Assembly: GCF_000315485.1 (NCBI RefSeq)
Contig: NZ_JH992941.1
Coordinates: 1,457,312 to 1,521,311, forward strand
Source of the DNA: Bacteroides oleiciplenus YIT 12058
GTDB taxonomy: Bacteria > Bacteroidota > Bacteroidia > Bacteroidales > Bacteroidaceae
Direction: 5' to 3'
DNA: 64,000 bases
The first letter of the stretch is position 1, and each line of letters begins with the position of its first letter. The position numbers and the translations under genes are program-made. The notes beneath the pieces are model-generated. The model saw nothing but the letters and a program-made list of their open reading frames with translations. It ran no database searches and was not told where the DNA came from. Below are positions 44,749 through 53,495 of the stretch, piece after piece.

Positions 44749-44780
44749 TTCGTACGATTGTGCTTTCTTTCCGTATGATT
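44749..44780. promoter_or_regulatory. Direct repeat CGTAcGATT / CGTAtGATT upstream of PUL2 susC
   Basis: CGTACGATT (44751) and CGTATGATT (44772) are 21 bp apart, two helical turns. The first lies in TTCGTACGAT, which also occurs at 32238-32247 ahead of the PUL2 HTCS gene. It is a possible binding site of that regulator. No clear -7 box was found between here and the ATG at 44857. Confidence 0.35.
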
Positions 44781-44856
44781 TTTAGATTCCGATTCTGTGT
44801 TTTTTGTGAATTTTGTCTTGTTCCTTTATTAGTAATATATAAATCTAATGTATTAA

Positions 44857-47800
44857 ATGAAAAACTGTTGTTTTAAACTAATCTTATCGGTTGTATTTCT
44901 ATTGATTATGGCCGATGTACATGCGCAGAACGTACGGGTAACAGGTGTTGTGTCTGATACGCAAGGTCCGTTGATTGGCGTGAATGTTCGCGTGAAAGAT
45001 TCTGCAACTGGTGTGATTACCGATATAAACGGTAAATATTCTCTTGAGGTACCTTCGAATTCTACACTTGTGTTTTCGTATATCGGTTATCTGAACCAGG
45101 AGCATAAGGTAGGTAATAAAGGTGTCATTAATGTAGTCATGGTAGAGGATACCAAGCAACTGGAAGAAGTTGTAGTCGTGGGCTATGGTTATCAGCGGAA
45201 AAGCGATGTCGCTACTTCTGTCGCTTCGGTTAAGACGGATGAACTGAAAAGTTATCCGGCAGGAAACGTTGCTGATATGCTTCGTGGACGCGTGGCCGGT
45301 GTTAATGTGACAAGTTCGTCGGGAAGACCGGGTTCCAATCCTAATATTACGGTCCGTGGTAACCGTTCTATCAGTGCATCCAATACTCCTTTGTATGTTA
45401 TCGATGGTTCTATCTCAGACAGTGAAGAGTTCAGTACGCTGAGTGCGGAGAACATCGAGTCCATCGAGATTCTGAAAGATGCCGCTTCGCAGGCTATCTA
45501 CGGTGCCCGTGCCAGCGATGGTGTTATCCTGGTGACAACGAAACGTGGTAGCCAAGGTAAGATGGAGGTAAGTTACAACGGATATGTAGGTATACAGTCT
45601 TTATGGCGCAACTTCGATTTCTACTCACCCGAAGAATATGTAATGTTGCGGCGTGAAGCAAAAGCCAATGATAAAGGTGTGATTGATGCACGTGAAATAT
45701 CCATTGCCGAAGCCTTAGGAGACGATGTCATGCAGCAAGTGTGGGCAAGCGGACAATTTATAGATTGGGAGAAAGAGATGTTGAAGAATGCACTCTATCA
45801 CAATCATGACGTAACGTTGCGTGGTGGAAATGATAAGATACGGATGGCTGCCGGTGTCAATTACTTCGATCAGGACGGAATGGTAACCACCGGTTCCGGC
45901 TATCAGAAGGCGGCTTTTCGCTTGAATGTGGATTATAACATTAATAAGTGGATCAGCCTCGGTGTAAACTCGTCTTATGCTCTTACCAAATCCGATCGTG
46001 AAGACGGTAGTTTCAGCGAGTTTATTACCCGTACTCCGATTGCACAGATTTATAATGAAGATGGTAGTTATTCACGCTATATTAATTCTAATAATGATGT
46101 TAACCCGTTCTATAGAGCGGAAAACTATAAGCGTGAGATTTCCACCAATAGTTACCGTTTGAATGTCTTTCTGGAGTTGAAGCCTTTCAAAGGGTTCAAT
46201 TACCGCCTGAATACATCGCTCTATAACAGAGAGCAGGAAGATGGCGAAGCAAAAGGAGTGAATTATCCGGGTGGTGGAGCTACGGCTAAACTGACCGACA
46301 GGGAAGACAGAAGCTACCTGATTGAGAACATCTTTACATACAATGTCCCTATTAAAGACCAGAAGCACAAACTGACGATTACCGCAGTACAGTCCGTAGA
46401 TCATAAGCAGACAAAGCAGTTGGGCTATGCTACCGATCAATTACCGGTGGATATGGATTGGAACTTCATAGCAAACGGACAGTTTACAGGTTCTCCCATA
46501 CGTTCCTTTACCGAGAATAACCTGGTTTCTTTCATGGGACGTGCTTCTTATATCCTGATGGATAGATATATTATGAATGTTGCAGTCAGAAGAGACGGCT
46601 CCAGTCGTTTCGGAAAGAATAACAAATGGGGTACATTCCCGTCTGTTGCCCTTGCATGGCGTGTGAATCAGGAGAAGTTCCTTCAGAATGCAACCTGGAT
46701 CGATAATCTGAAACTACGCTTGAGTTATGGTATTGTAGGCAATCAGAATGGTATCGGTAATTATACAACTCTTGGTCTGACTGACAAACTCAGATATGAG
46801 TTTGGCGATAATTCCTATATGGGTTATCTTCCCGGAGCAGAACTTACCAATCCTAACCTGAAGTGGGAACAATCCAGAACCGTCAACATGGGCTTGGACT
46901 TTGGTTTGTTCCGAAACAGACTGTCGGGTACCATTGAGTATTATAAAACCCGGACTACCGATTTGCTTGTTTATCGCGGATTGAATTCAGCCTTAGGTTA
47001 CGAAAAGATGCTTGATAATCTGGGAGAAACGAAGTCGAGTGGTATTGATATCAGTGTTAGCGGTGACGTGATTCGTACGAAAGATTTCACATGGAGCCTG
47101 GGAGCTAACTTTAGTCAATACTCCAATGAGATCGTGAAGATTGACGATCAGGTGGATGAGAATGGAAAACCGTTGAGCCAGCCTGGAAATAACTGGTTTG
47201 TAGGTAAACCTATCAATGTATATTACAATTATGAACCGGACGGTATTTATCAATACACTGATTTTGATATTACCCGTGATGCTTATGGCAAACTGACATA
47301 TACCTTAAAACCAACCATTGATACGGATGGAGACGGTATACCCGACAAAGTTCTGGAACGTCAGGATGCAGTGGCGCCGGGTTCTGTGAAAGTGAAAGAC
47401 CTGAATGGTGACGGGAAGATTACGGCAGACGACCGTACTCCTATCTCCAAAGACCCGGACTTTACCCTGTCATTGAACACAAGTCTTAAATGGAAAGGCT
47501 TCGACTTCTTTATGGATTGGTATGGAGTATCCGGACGCAAGATTCAGAATGCCTATCTGTCGGATGCAAACAGTGGTGGTTCATTACAGGGAAAATTGAA
47601 CGGTGTGAAGGTGAATTACTGGACTCCGTTTAATCCTTCAAATGACTTCCCACGTCCTACCCATAATTCGAATGTGACGTATCAGAGTGCCTTGGCCATT
47701 CAAGATGCCTCTTACATCCGTTTGCGTACTTTGCAACTGGGATATACATTCCCCACCGCCTGGATTAAGAAAATCCAGCTTCAGAAGTTAAGAGTATATG

Positions 47801-47916
47801 CAACCGCTACGAATCTTCTTACGTTCACAGACTTCCTGTCGTATAGCCCGGAGTTGACTCCCGGTGCATATCCTGAGTCAAGACAGTTTGTGTTTGGAGT
47901 AAATTTGTCATTCTAA
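44857..47916 (+). CDS. SusC/RagA-type TonB-dependent transporter (PUL2)
   Basis: The 1019-residue outer-membrane protein has a signal peptide ending VHAQ (about residue 24). A carboxypeptidase-D-regulatory-like domain (about 26-110) is followed by the plug, opened by LEEVVVVGYGYQRKSDVATSVASV, and the barrel, closing with FVFGVNLSF. It imports the oligosaccharides made at the surface by the PUL2 enzymes, using TonB energy. It differs strongly in sequence from the PUL1 SusC, so the two loci target different glycans. susD starts 18 bp later. Confidence 0.96.
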   Translation: MKNCCFKLILSVVFLLIMADVHAQNVRVTGVVSDTQGPLIGVNVRVKDSATGVITDINGKYSLEVPSNSTLVFSYIGYLNQEHKVGNKGVINVVMVEDTKQLEEVVVVGYGYQRKSDVATSVASVKTDELKSYPAGNVADMLRGRVAGVNVTSSSGRPGSNPNITVRGNRSISASNTPLYVIDGSISDSEEFSTLSAENIESIEILKDAASQAIYGARASDGVILVTTKRGSQGKMEVSYNGYVGIQSLWRNFDFYSPEEYVMLRREAKANDKGVIDAREISIAEALGDDVMQQVWASGQFIDWEKEMLKNALYHNHDVTLRGGNDKIRMAAGVNYFDQDGMVTTGSGYQKAAFRLNVDYNINKWISLGVNSSYALTKSDREDGSFSEFITRTPIAQIYNEDGSYSRYINSNNDVNPFYRAENYKREISTNSYRLNVFLELKPFKGFNYRLNTSLYNREQEDGEAKGVNYPGGGATAKLTDREDRSYLIENIFTYNVPIKDQKHKLTITAVQSVDHKQTKQLGYATDQLPVDMDWNFIANGQFTGSPIRSFTENNLVSFMGRASYILMDRYIMNVAVRRDGSSRFGKNNKWGTFPSVALAWRVNQEKFLQNATWIDNLKLRLSYGIVGNQNGIGNYTTLGLTDKLRYEFGDNSYMGYLPGAELTNPNLKWEQSRTVNMGLDFGLFRNRLSGTIEYYKTRTTDLLVYRGLNSALGYEKMLDNLGETKSSGIDISVSGDVIRTKDFTWSLGANFSQYSNEIVKIDDQVDENGKPLSQPGNNWFVGKPINVYYNYEPDGIYQYTDFDITRDAYGKLTYTLKPTIDTDGDGIPDKVLERQDAVAPGSVKVKDLNGDGKITADDRTPISKDPDFTLSLNTSLKWKGFDFFMDWYGVSGRKIQNAYLSDANSGGSLQGKLNGVKVNYWTPFNPSNDFPRPTHNSNVTYQSALAIQDASYIRLRTLQLGYTFPTAWIKKIQLQKLRVYATATNLLTFTDFLSYSPELTPGAYPESRQFVFGVNLSF

Positions 47917-47934
47917 TTATTAAAGACCGAAAAA

Positions 47935-49539
47935 ATGAAGAAAAGATTATATATAGCAGCTTTAGCAATTGCAGCAATTGCGACGTTGCCTTCCTGTGAA
48001 GACTTTCTTAATCCTGAATCGAAGACGGACATCACTTACAACTATCTGATAAGTACTCCCGATGGTCTGAGCCGCGCCGTGATAGGGTTATATAATATGG
48101 AGAGACAGATAGCCAATGGAGATGGAGGTAACCTGTACGTTGTAAATATGTGCGACTATAATACGGACATCATGGTATTCCGTGCCGGAACCAGTGCAGC
48201 TATTGCCCGTCTCAATACGCTATTGCCTAACAATAGCGATATCGAATCATTCTGGACACACCATTATTCCATTATTGGTAAAGCCAATGAAATCATTGTA
48301 AGCGCCGAGAACTTGGGGCTTGATGACGAAGTTGTCCATAAAGCATGGGCTGAGGCTAAGTTCTTCCGCGGGCATGCATACTTTGAGCTATGGAAACGTT
48401 TTGAACGTCTCTATCTGAATACACTTCCTACTACGGTAGATAATCTGGTGCGTGACTATAAACCGGCATCTACGGAAGAAATATTCACTCAGATTAAAGG
48501 TGACCTGGAAGATGCAATAGCCACTCTTGTCTGGGACATTCCGAATAAGGACTATGGCCGTATCACTAAGGCGGTTGCCAAACATGTGAGAGCGCAGGTA
48601 GCCATGTGGGAAAAGGACTATGATAAAGCAATAAAAGAGTGTGAAGATATCTTTAGGGATGGCACGATGTACTCCATGATGCCGAAGACGGAAGATGTTT
48701 TCAGCGGGGCGGACCTGCGTAACTCCGAGGTGCTGTGGTCCTACCAATTCTCAGAGAATCTGGGAGGTGGCGGAAGCGGTACTCCATTGATGGGACACCG
48801 TCTTGCCATTATTACCACTACCCGCTACCAGTCTAACGCCGGATGTACCTTTGAAGCAGCCCAGGGTGGTTACGGTTGGGGACGTGTTTATCCGAATACT
48901 TACTTGTTCGGTCTGTATGATAAGGAAAAGGATACCCGCTATGAAAAGCTCTTTATCCACAAGTTCTATTACAATGATCCTACTAATGCCAATTATGGCA
49001 AAGAGATACCAGCCGATTTGTATGGCAGTTCTGCCGGATATTTGGAGAAACTGCATCCGATGTCAAAGAAGCATTTTGACCAATGGACCAATGCTACACA
49101 GCCTGACAGGACTTCCAGTTTCAAAGACCTGATCGTTTACCGTTTGGCAGAGACCTACCTGATGTGTTGTGAGGCTTACTTCCATCGCGACGGCGGTTCG
49201 AGTTCCGAAGCCATCGAATACTATAACAAGACGTGGAGCAGGGCAGGTAATGCCCGTGAGAACGGTCCGCTTACCCTTGATATGATTCTGGATGAATATG
49301 CCCGTGAACTGCACTTCGAAGGAGTACGCTGGCCATTGCTGAAACGTCTTGGACTCCTCTACGATCGGGCTCGTGAACACTCAGGCGACTTGAAGTCGGA
49401 AGACCCGTATCTGGATACCGATTATGCCTTGTGTCGTGATTACTTCGTGAAAGGCAAACACGAAATATGGCCTATACCACAGAAGCAGATAGACCTGATG
49501 GGAGCAGAAAACTTCCCGCAGAGCGATCCGTGGAAATAG
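47935..49539 (+). CDS. SusD/RagB-type surface glycan-binding lipoprotein (PUL2)
   Basis: The 534-residue product has a lipoprotein signal with Cys21 (LPSCEDFLNPES) and acidic surface-export residues after it. TPR-like SusD segments (SRAVIGLYNMERQI; AKFFRGHAYFELWKRFERLY) and the C-terminal ARELHFEGVRWPLLKRLGLLYDR block identify it. A Gly-rich loop (NLGGGGSGTPLMG) in the middle may border the sugar site. It caps the SusC encoded just before it. Confidence 0.96.
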   Translation: MKKRLYIAALAIAAIATLPSCEDFLNPESKTDITYNYLISTPDGLSRAVIGLYNMERQIANGDGGNLYVVNMCDYNTDIMVFRAGTSAAIARLNTLLPNNSDIESFWTHHYSIIGKANEIIVSAENLGLDDEVVHKAWAEAKFFRGHAYFELWKRFERLYLNTLPTTVDNLVRDYKPASTEEIFTQIKGDLEDAIATLVWDIPNKDYGRITKAVAKHVRAQVAMWEKDYDKAIKECEDIFRDGTMYSMMPKTEDVFSGADLRNSEVLWSYQFSENLGGGGSGTPLMGHRLAIITTTRYQSNAGCTFEAAQGGYGWGRVYPNTYLFGLYDKEKDTRYEKLFIHKFYYNDPTNANYGKEIPADLYGSSAGYLEKLHPMSKKHFDQWTNATQPDRTSSFKDLIVYRLAETYLMCCEAYFHRDGGSSSEAIEYYNKTWSRAGNARENGPLTLDMILDEYARELHFEGVRWPLLKRLGLLYDRAREHSGDLKSEDPYLDTDYALCRDYFVKGKHEIWPIPQKQIDLMGAENFPQSDPWK

Positions 49540-49581
49540 GAGAGTTGACTTTAAATTATAAATTAAAAACAGAATCATAAT

Positions 49582-51402
49582 ATGAAAAAACTAACTCTGG
49601 TTTCATTGATTTTGAGTATGATACTGATTTCATGTAAAGAGCGTGGGGAAGTGCGTATCATGCCGGAATTTAATTATGACCAAACCACTATAAACATATC
49701 GAAGAATGAAGGTTCTTCTGTAACGGCTCTTATTTATACGACGGAGGGTGAGGTTACCGCCGAGTATACGGCAGACTGGCTCTCGGTAGATGTGAATCCG
49801 AAACGTGCCATTTATAAAGCTACGGCTGCCAATGAAACAGGTGAACCGCGTTCGACTGTCGTGAAGCTGGTTTCCGGAGAGTTCTCTGTAAATGTAACAG
49901 TGACTCAATCAGATAAAGATGCTTCGGAAGAGAAGGCATTGAAAGTGGGACAAGTGACAGAAGACGGACTCGGTATGATATTCTGGGTTGACCCGTCTGA
50001 TCCGGAATCCGGAAAGGCTATCTCACTGGAACGTTGGGGCGGCAATCCGTATGAAGTATCTATCATGCCTCATGGTGCTCTGTCGGCAGTAGACGGCCCG
50101 GCGAATACAGCCTTGTTTGTAAATGCAGGTCCTAATGATGCTGCCGCCTTGTGTACAGCATTGGGAGAAGGTTGGTATTTACCGGCATCCAATGAATTGC
50201 TCGATTTGTTTGACGCATACAATGGTATCGGACATGAAGAACCGGCATTTACCAATGCAGTGCCTGCCAATATCAGCGATACGGAAAAAGCGGCCCGTGC
50301 CATGTTCGACCAGTACCTGACCGATTTGGGTGGAGCTGTTATAAATGCAGCGGCTGATACGGGCAATGGTGAAAGCTACTGGGCAAGTACGGAAAGTGAA
50401 GATGGGCAGAAAGCAAGATACGTCCGCTTCGGTAAGTATGGATTTGACTTTGGTGCCAAAACAGGTACAAGCCGCTTCGTACGTGCCATGAAAGTGATAG
50501 GTAACTATAAATTCCCCGAAGAACCTGCGACACTGACCGTTACACCTACCCAAGTTGGACTGACCAGTGAAGCCGGTGCCACGGCAGAGTCTACCGTAAC
50601 TACGAATAAGAGTTCATATGCGGTAACCATTGAAGGTGATGGCTCCACATGGCTTTCCGTAAGCAAGGCAGAAAACAAGATTACATTCACCGCTTTGTCG
50701 GAGAATACCACGGATGGTTCGCGTACGGCGACTGTGACCGTCGTAGCCGGTTCCGGTGAAGGCCAGGCTACGGCTACCATTACCGTAAGCCAGCAGAAAG
50801 CTATAGCTGTGGAACCTTTTACAATAGGTGAGTATGTGACGAAAGATGGGGATACGGAACTTGCTGAAGGCGGTATTGTATTCTGGGTGGATCCGGCAGA
50901 TCCTTCCAAAGCTAAGATCGTATCTCTGAAACGAGAGAGCCTGAAGTGGACGAACGGTTTTGCAGAAGGTTTTGGGGTAACGGACGGTGAAAATGGATAT
51001 GCCAATACGCAGACTATAGCGCAGAGTGAACATGCAGCAGATATTCCGGCTATACAATATTGCAAAGAGAGAGGAGAAGGTTGGTATTGGCCGGCAAGAG
51101 ACGAGTTGATAGCCTTGTATGATGCCTACAACGGAAATCATAGTTCGAGTTTGCTTCCCGGTCAGCTTCCGGCGGAAGAACAGGCTGCACGTGCTGCATT
51201 CGATAAGGTCTTCACCGATCATGGCGGCATTCTCCTGAATACAATGGGGGATACGGAAAACGGTGACAGTTATTGGGCAAGTACAGAGACTACCGACGGT
51301 AAGAAAGCTTGTTATATACGTTTTGGTAAATATGTCAGTACCAATAACACCAAGACTGGAAGTGCGCGTTATGTTCGTTGTGTGAGAAGTGTTTCCAAAT
51401 AA
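49582..51402 (+). CDS. Surface glycan-binding lipoprotein with duplicated BACON plus DUF1566-like unit
   Basis: The 606-residue lipoprotein (Cys18, LISCKERGEV) lies in the third position after susC-susD, where surface glycan-binding proteins are found. It is a tandem duplication: BACON-like Ig domain (about 30-115), DUF1566-like domain (about 128-312), BACON-like (about 316-408), DUF1566-like (about 415-604). Each DUF1566-like unit repeats GMIFWVDPSDP/GIVFWVDPADP, GEGWYLPASNEL/GEGWYWPARDEL, YWASTESEDGQKARYVRFGKY/YWASTETTDGKKACYIRFGKY and a closing ARYVR or SRFVR. No catalytic motif is visible. I infer that the two DUF1566-like units each hold sugar, giving avidity on a polymer. Confidence 0.75.
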   Translation: MKKLTLVSLILSMILISCKERGEVRIMPEFNYDQTTINISKNEGSSVTALIYTTEGEVTAEYTADWLSVDVNPKRAIYKATAANETGEPRSTVVKLVSGEFSVNVTVTQSDKDASEEKALKVGQVTEDGLGMIFWVDPSDPESGKAISLERWGGNPYEVSIMPHGALSAVDGPANTALFVNAGPNDAAALCTALGEGWYLPASNELLDLFDAYNGIGHEEPAFTNAVPANISDTEKAARAMFDQYLTDLGGAVINAAADTGNGESYWASTESEDGQKARYVRFGKYGFDFGAKTGTSRFVRAMKVIGNYKFPEEPATLTVTPTQVGLTSEAGATAESTVTTNKSSYAVTIEGDGSTWLSVSKAENKITFTALSENTTDGSRTATVTVVAGSGEGQATATITVSQQKAIAVEPFTIGEYVTKDGDTELAEGGIVFWVDPADPSKAKIVSLKRESLKWTNGFAEGFGVTDGENGYANTQTIAQSEHAADIPAIQYCKERGEGWYWPARDELIALYDAYNGNHSSSLLPGQLPAEEQAARAAFDKVFTDHGGILLNTMGDTENGDSYWASTETTDGKKACYIRFGKYVSTNNTKTGSARYVRCVRSVSK

Positions 51403-51422
51403 AATCTTTAAAGGCAAATATC

Positions 51423-52973
51423 ATGAAAATAAAATCATTTTATATAACGGCATCCTTTGCGTGTCTGTTTATGTTGACTTCATGTGTAGACTATGAAGTG
51501 AAAGATCCTAACTTCATGCCGCCGGACGTTGTTCTGGACGAAGGTGACGACGATGAAATTATAGAGGGGTTGCCGACTCCCGGAGAAATGCAGGCTTACA
51601 GTCCTTCACTTCTGGGTAAACCGTATCGTCCGATCAAAGTGAAGTATTCGAGCCAGTTTCCACCGGTTGCCAGTTGGACTGAAGCAAATACCCGCATCGT
51701 GGCTTATATGGGCGAGTATAAGCCAAGCATAAAAACAGAAAGTGACTACAAGGCTATCACCAATAAATATGGTAGCCTTACCACAGGTGCCAAGCAACAA
51801 GCCACAGGACGCTTTTATGTGAAGAAAGTCAACGGTCGTTGGTGGATTATCGATCCCGAGGGATATCCTCACTATGAAAGAAGTGTGACTTCCCTCAGGT
51901 ATGGTTCTTCTTCGCGTAATAAGGAAGCTTGGAACAAGCGTTTTGGCAATGATAATATGTGGTTATCGAAGACGCAGGCAGAACTGGCCTCTATCGGCTT
52001 TCATGGCACCGGTGCTTTTTGTACCAATACATATAGTAAAATTCAGGCGCATAATCAAAGTAATCCCAATGCACCTATGACTCTTGCACCTTCGTTTGGC
52101 TTCCTCAGCCAGTTCAGATCGCAGAATGGGCATGCCTATCCAGGAAATACTTCTGATAATGAATTGGGGCTTGTGTTGTACAGTGATTGGGCGGACTTCT
52201 GTAAATCTTATATCCGTTCGGCTATGGCGTCTTATTTGAATGATGCAAATGTATTGGGATTCTTTTCGGACAATGAGATAAATTTCTCTTCACAGAATTC
52301 AAGAATTCTGGACCGTTTTCTGAAACTGACAGACCGGACGGATATCGCTTATCTGGAAGCTAAGAAGTTTATGGAAGAGAAGAATGCAACAAGTGTGACC
52401 GATAACCTGAATAGTGAGTTTGCCGGCAGGTTGGCCGAACTCTATTACAAGGGAGTTAAGGAAGCCATCAAGGAGATTGATCCGGGAATGATGTATCTGG
52501 GAACCCGTCTGCATGGAACACCGAAATATCTGCAACATGTGGTGGCTGCTGCGGGCAAGTATTGTGATATCATCTCTATCAATTACTATAGCCGTTGGAG
52601 TCCGGAGTTGACTACCTATGTGAAGCAGTGGGGCGAAGATTGGGCGGATGCTCCCTTTATGGTTACTGAGTTTTATACAAAGGGTGTGAAAGATTCTGAC
52701 CTGAACAACCAGTCGGGTGCCGGATTCTCTGTTCCCACTCAGAATGACAGGGCGTACGCATACCAGCATTTCACTTTGGGTTTGTTGGAAGCCAAGAACT
52801 GTGTCGGCTGGCATTGGTTCAAGTATCAGGATGATGATGGTACGGATAATAGCAGTAAGCCCGCTAATAAAGGGGTGTATGACAACTATTACGAGATGTA
52901 CCCCTATCTGAGTAAGTTCATGAAGGAAGTGAATTACAATGTTTACAACCTTATTGAGTATTTTGATAAATAA
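51423..52973 (+). CDS. GH50-like (agarase-type) surface lipoprotein
   Basis: From the ATG at 51423 (MKIKSFYITA) there are 516 residues; the frame opens earlier but inside the preceding gene. A lipoprotein signal (Cys21, LTSCVDYEV) is followed by an acidic linker (DEGDDDEIIEG), a sign of surface exposure. The catalytic part opens with GRWWIIDPEGYPHYERSVTSLRYG, as in GH50 beta-agarases and related clan GH-A enzymes. Glu285 (GFFSDNEINF) and Glu416 (FMVTEFYTKG) are the likely acid/base and nucleophile. As the last gene of the susC-susD-binding-protein set it probably makes the first cuts in the polymer. The exact family and bond are uncertain. Confidence 0.65.
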   Translation: MKIKSFYITASFACLFMLTSCVDYEVKDPNFMPPDVVLDEGDDDEIIEGLPTPGEMQAYSPSLLGKPYRPIKVKYSSQFPPVASWTEANTRIVAYMGEYKPSIKTESDYKAITNKYGSLTTGAKQQATGRFYVKKVNGRWWIIDPEGYPHYERSVTSLRYGSSSRNKEAWNKRFGNDNMWLSKTQAELASIGFHGTGAFCTNTYSKIQAHNQSNPNAPMTLAPSFGFLSQFRSQNGHAYPGNTSDNELGLVLYSDWADFCKSYIRSAMASYLNDANVLGFFSDNEINFSSQNSRILDRFLKLTDRTDIAYLEAKKFMEEKNATSVTDNLNSEFAGRLAELYYKGVKEAIKEIDPGMMYLGTRLHGTPKYLQHVVAAAGKYCDIISINYYSRWSPELTTYVKQWGEDWADAPFMVTEFYTKGVKDSDLNNQSGAGFSVPTQNDRAYAYQHFTLGLLEAKNCVGWHWFKYQDDDGTDNSSKPANKGVYDNYYEMYPYLSKFMKEVNYNVYNLIEYFDK

Positions 52974-53009
52974 ACAGATTTATCAGATTGACATTTTGCA
53001 TTTCTAAAG

Positions 53010-53039
53010 CCCCGGGAGTCTCTGCTTTGCAGCCCGGGG
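53010..53039 (+). terminator. GC-rich hairpin after the GH50-like gene
   Basis: CCCCGGG (53010-53016) pairs with CCCGGGG (53033-53039) over a 16-nt loop, which itself contains CTGC/GCAG. No T-run follows. It may end the upstream transcript or protect its 3' end. Confidence 0.45.
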
Positions 53040-53048
53040 AGAGGAGGC

Positions 53049-53079
53049 TTGCAAATTCGCGAATGAAAATCTATATTTG
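53049..53079 (+). promoter_or_regulatory. Promoter for the GH88-sulfatase block of PUL2
   Basis: TTG at 53049-53051, a 20-bp spacer, then TATATTTG at 53072-53079 (exact -7). A transcript starting near 53086 would carry a leader of about 410 nt, including the 22-bp repeat array, before the start at 53496. Confidence 0.55.
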
Positions 53080-53185
53080 TCAGATTATGAGTTGGATATA
53101 TAAATACGTACAACTCTAAAAAACGGGAAATAGCTTGTTCGGGCTCTTTGACTATAAGGCTTTTGCAGAATGTATGCTTCTTTGG

Positions 53186-53295
53186 TGCAGAAACTATATA
53201 CCTAATGTGCAGGAACTATATATCTGACGCGTTGGGACTATATATCTGATACGTCAGAACTATAGATGCAATCTGCAGAATATAGAGTTCCTGTA
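53186..53295. repeat. Tandem array of five degenerate 22-bp units
   Basis: Units start at 53186, 53208, 53230, 53252 and 53274. The core GAACTATATATCTGA is best kept in units 1-3; unit 4 has GAACTATAGATGC and unit 5 only the GCAGAA start. The period is exactly 22 bp, two helical turns, so bound proteins would line up on one face. In RNA the units are AU-rich and could be bound as single strands. Confidence 0.7.
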
Positions 53296-53495
53296 CATAG
53301 AATATGTATAACGGGCGTATATTATGCAATATTCCGCATTTATATTCAAACCCAAGAGGCGTTGACAGTCTGTTTGGTTTTTCCGGATAAAATGCGTTGT
53401 AAGGCAAAAGCCTGTTTTCCTCTCTTTTTGTAAAGACAAATAGGAAATTCTGATATTATAAGAAATAAAATAAATAAGTATAAACCTTTAAAAGG

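Larger units (their letters stand above)
52974..53495. other. 522-bp non-coding region inside PUL2
   Basis: It separates the susC-to-GH50-like block from the GH88-sulfatase block. It holds, in order, a GC-rich hairpin (53010-53039), a promoter (53049-53079), a 22-bp tandem array (53186-53295) and about 200 bp of AT-rich leader. No protein-like frame is seen on either strand. Confidence 0.8.

Noticed and set aside
53186..53295. CRISPR array
   Set aside because: Units are directly abutted with no spacers and are degenerate.
53216..53407. 63-codon minus-strand open frame in the PUL2 spacer
   Set aside because: It covers the 22-bp repeat array and has no protein-like character.
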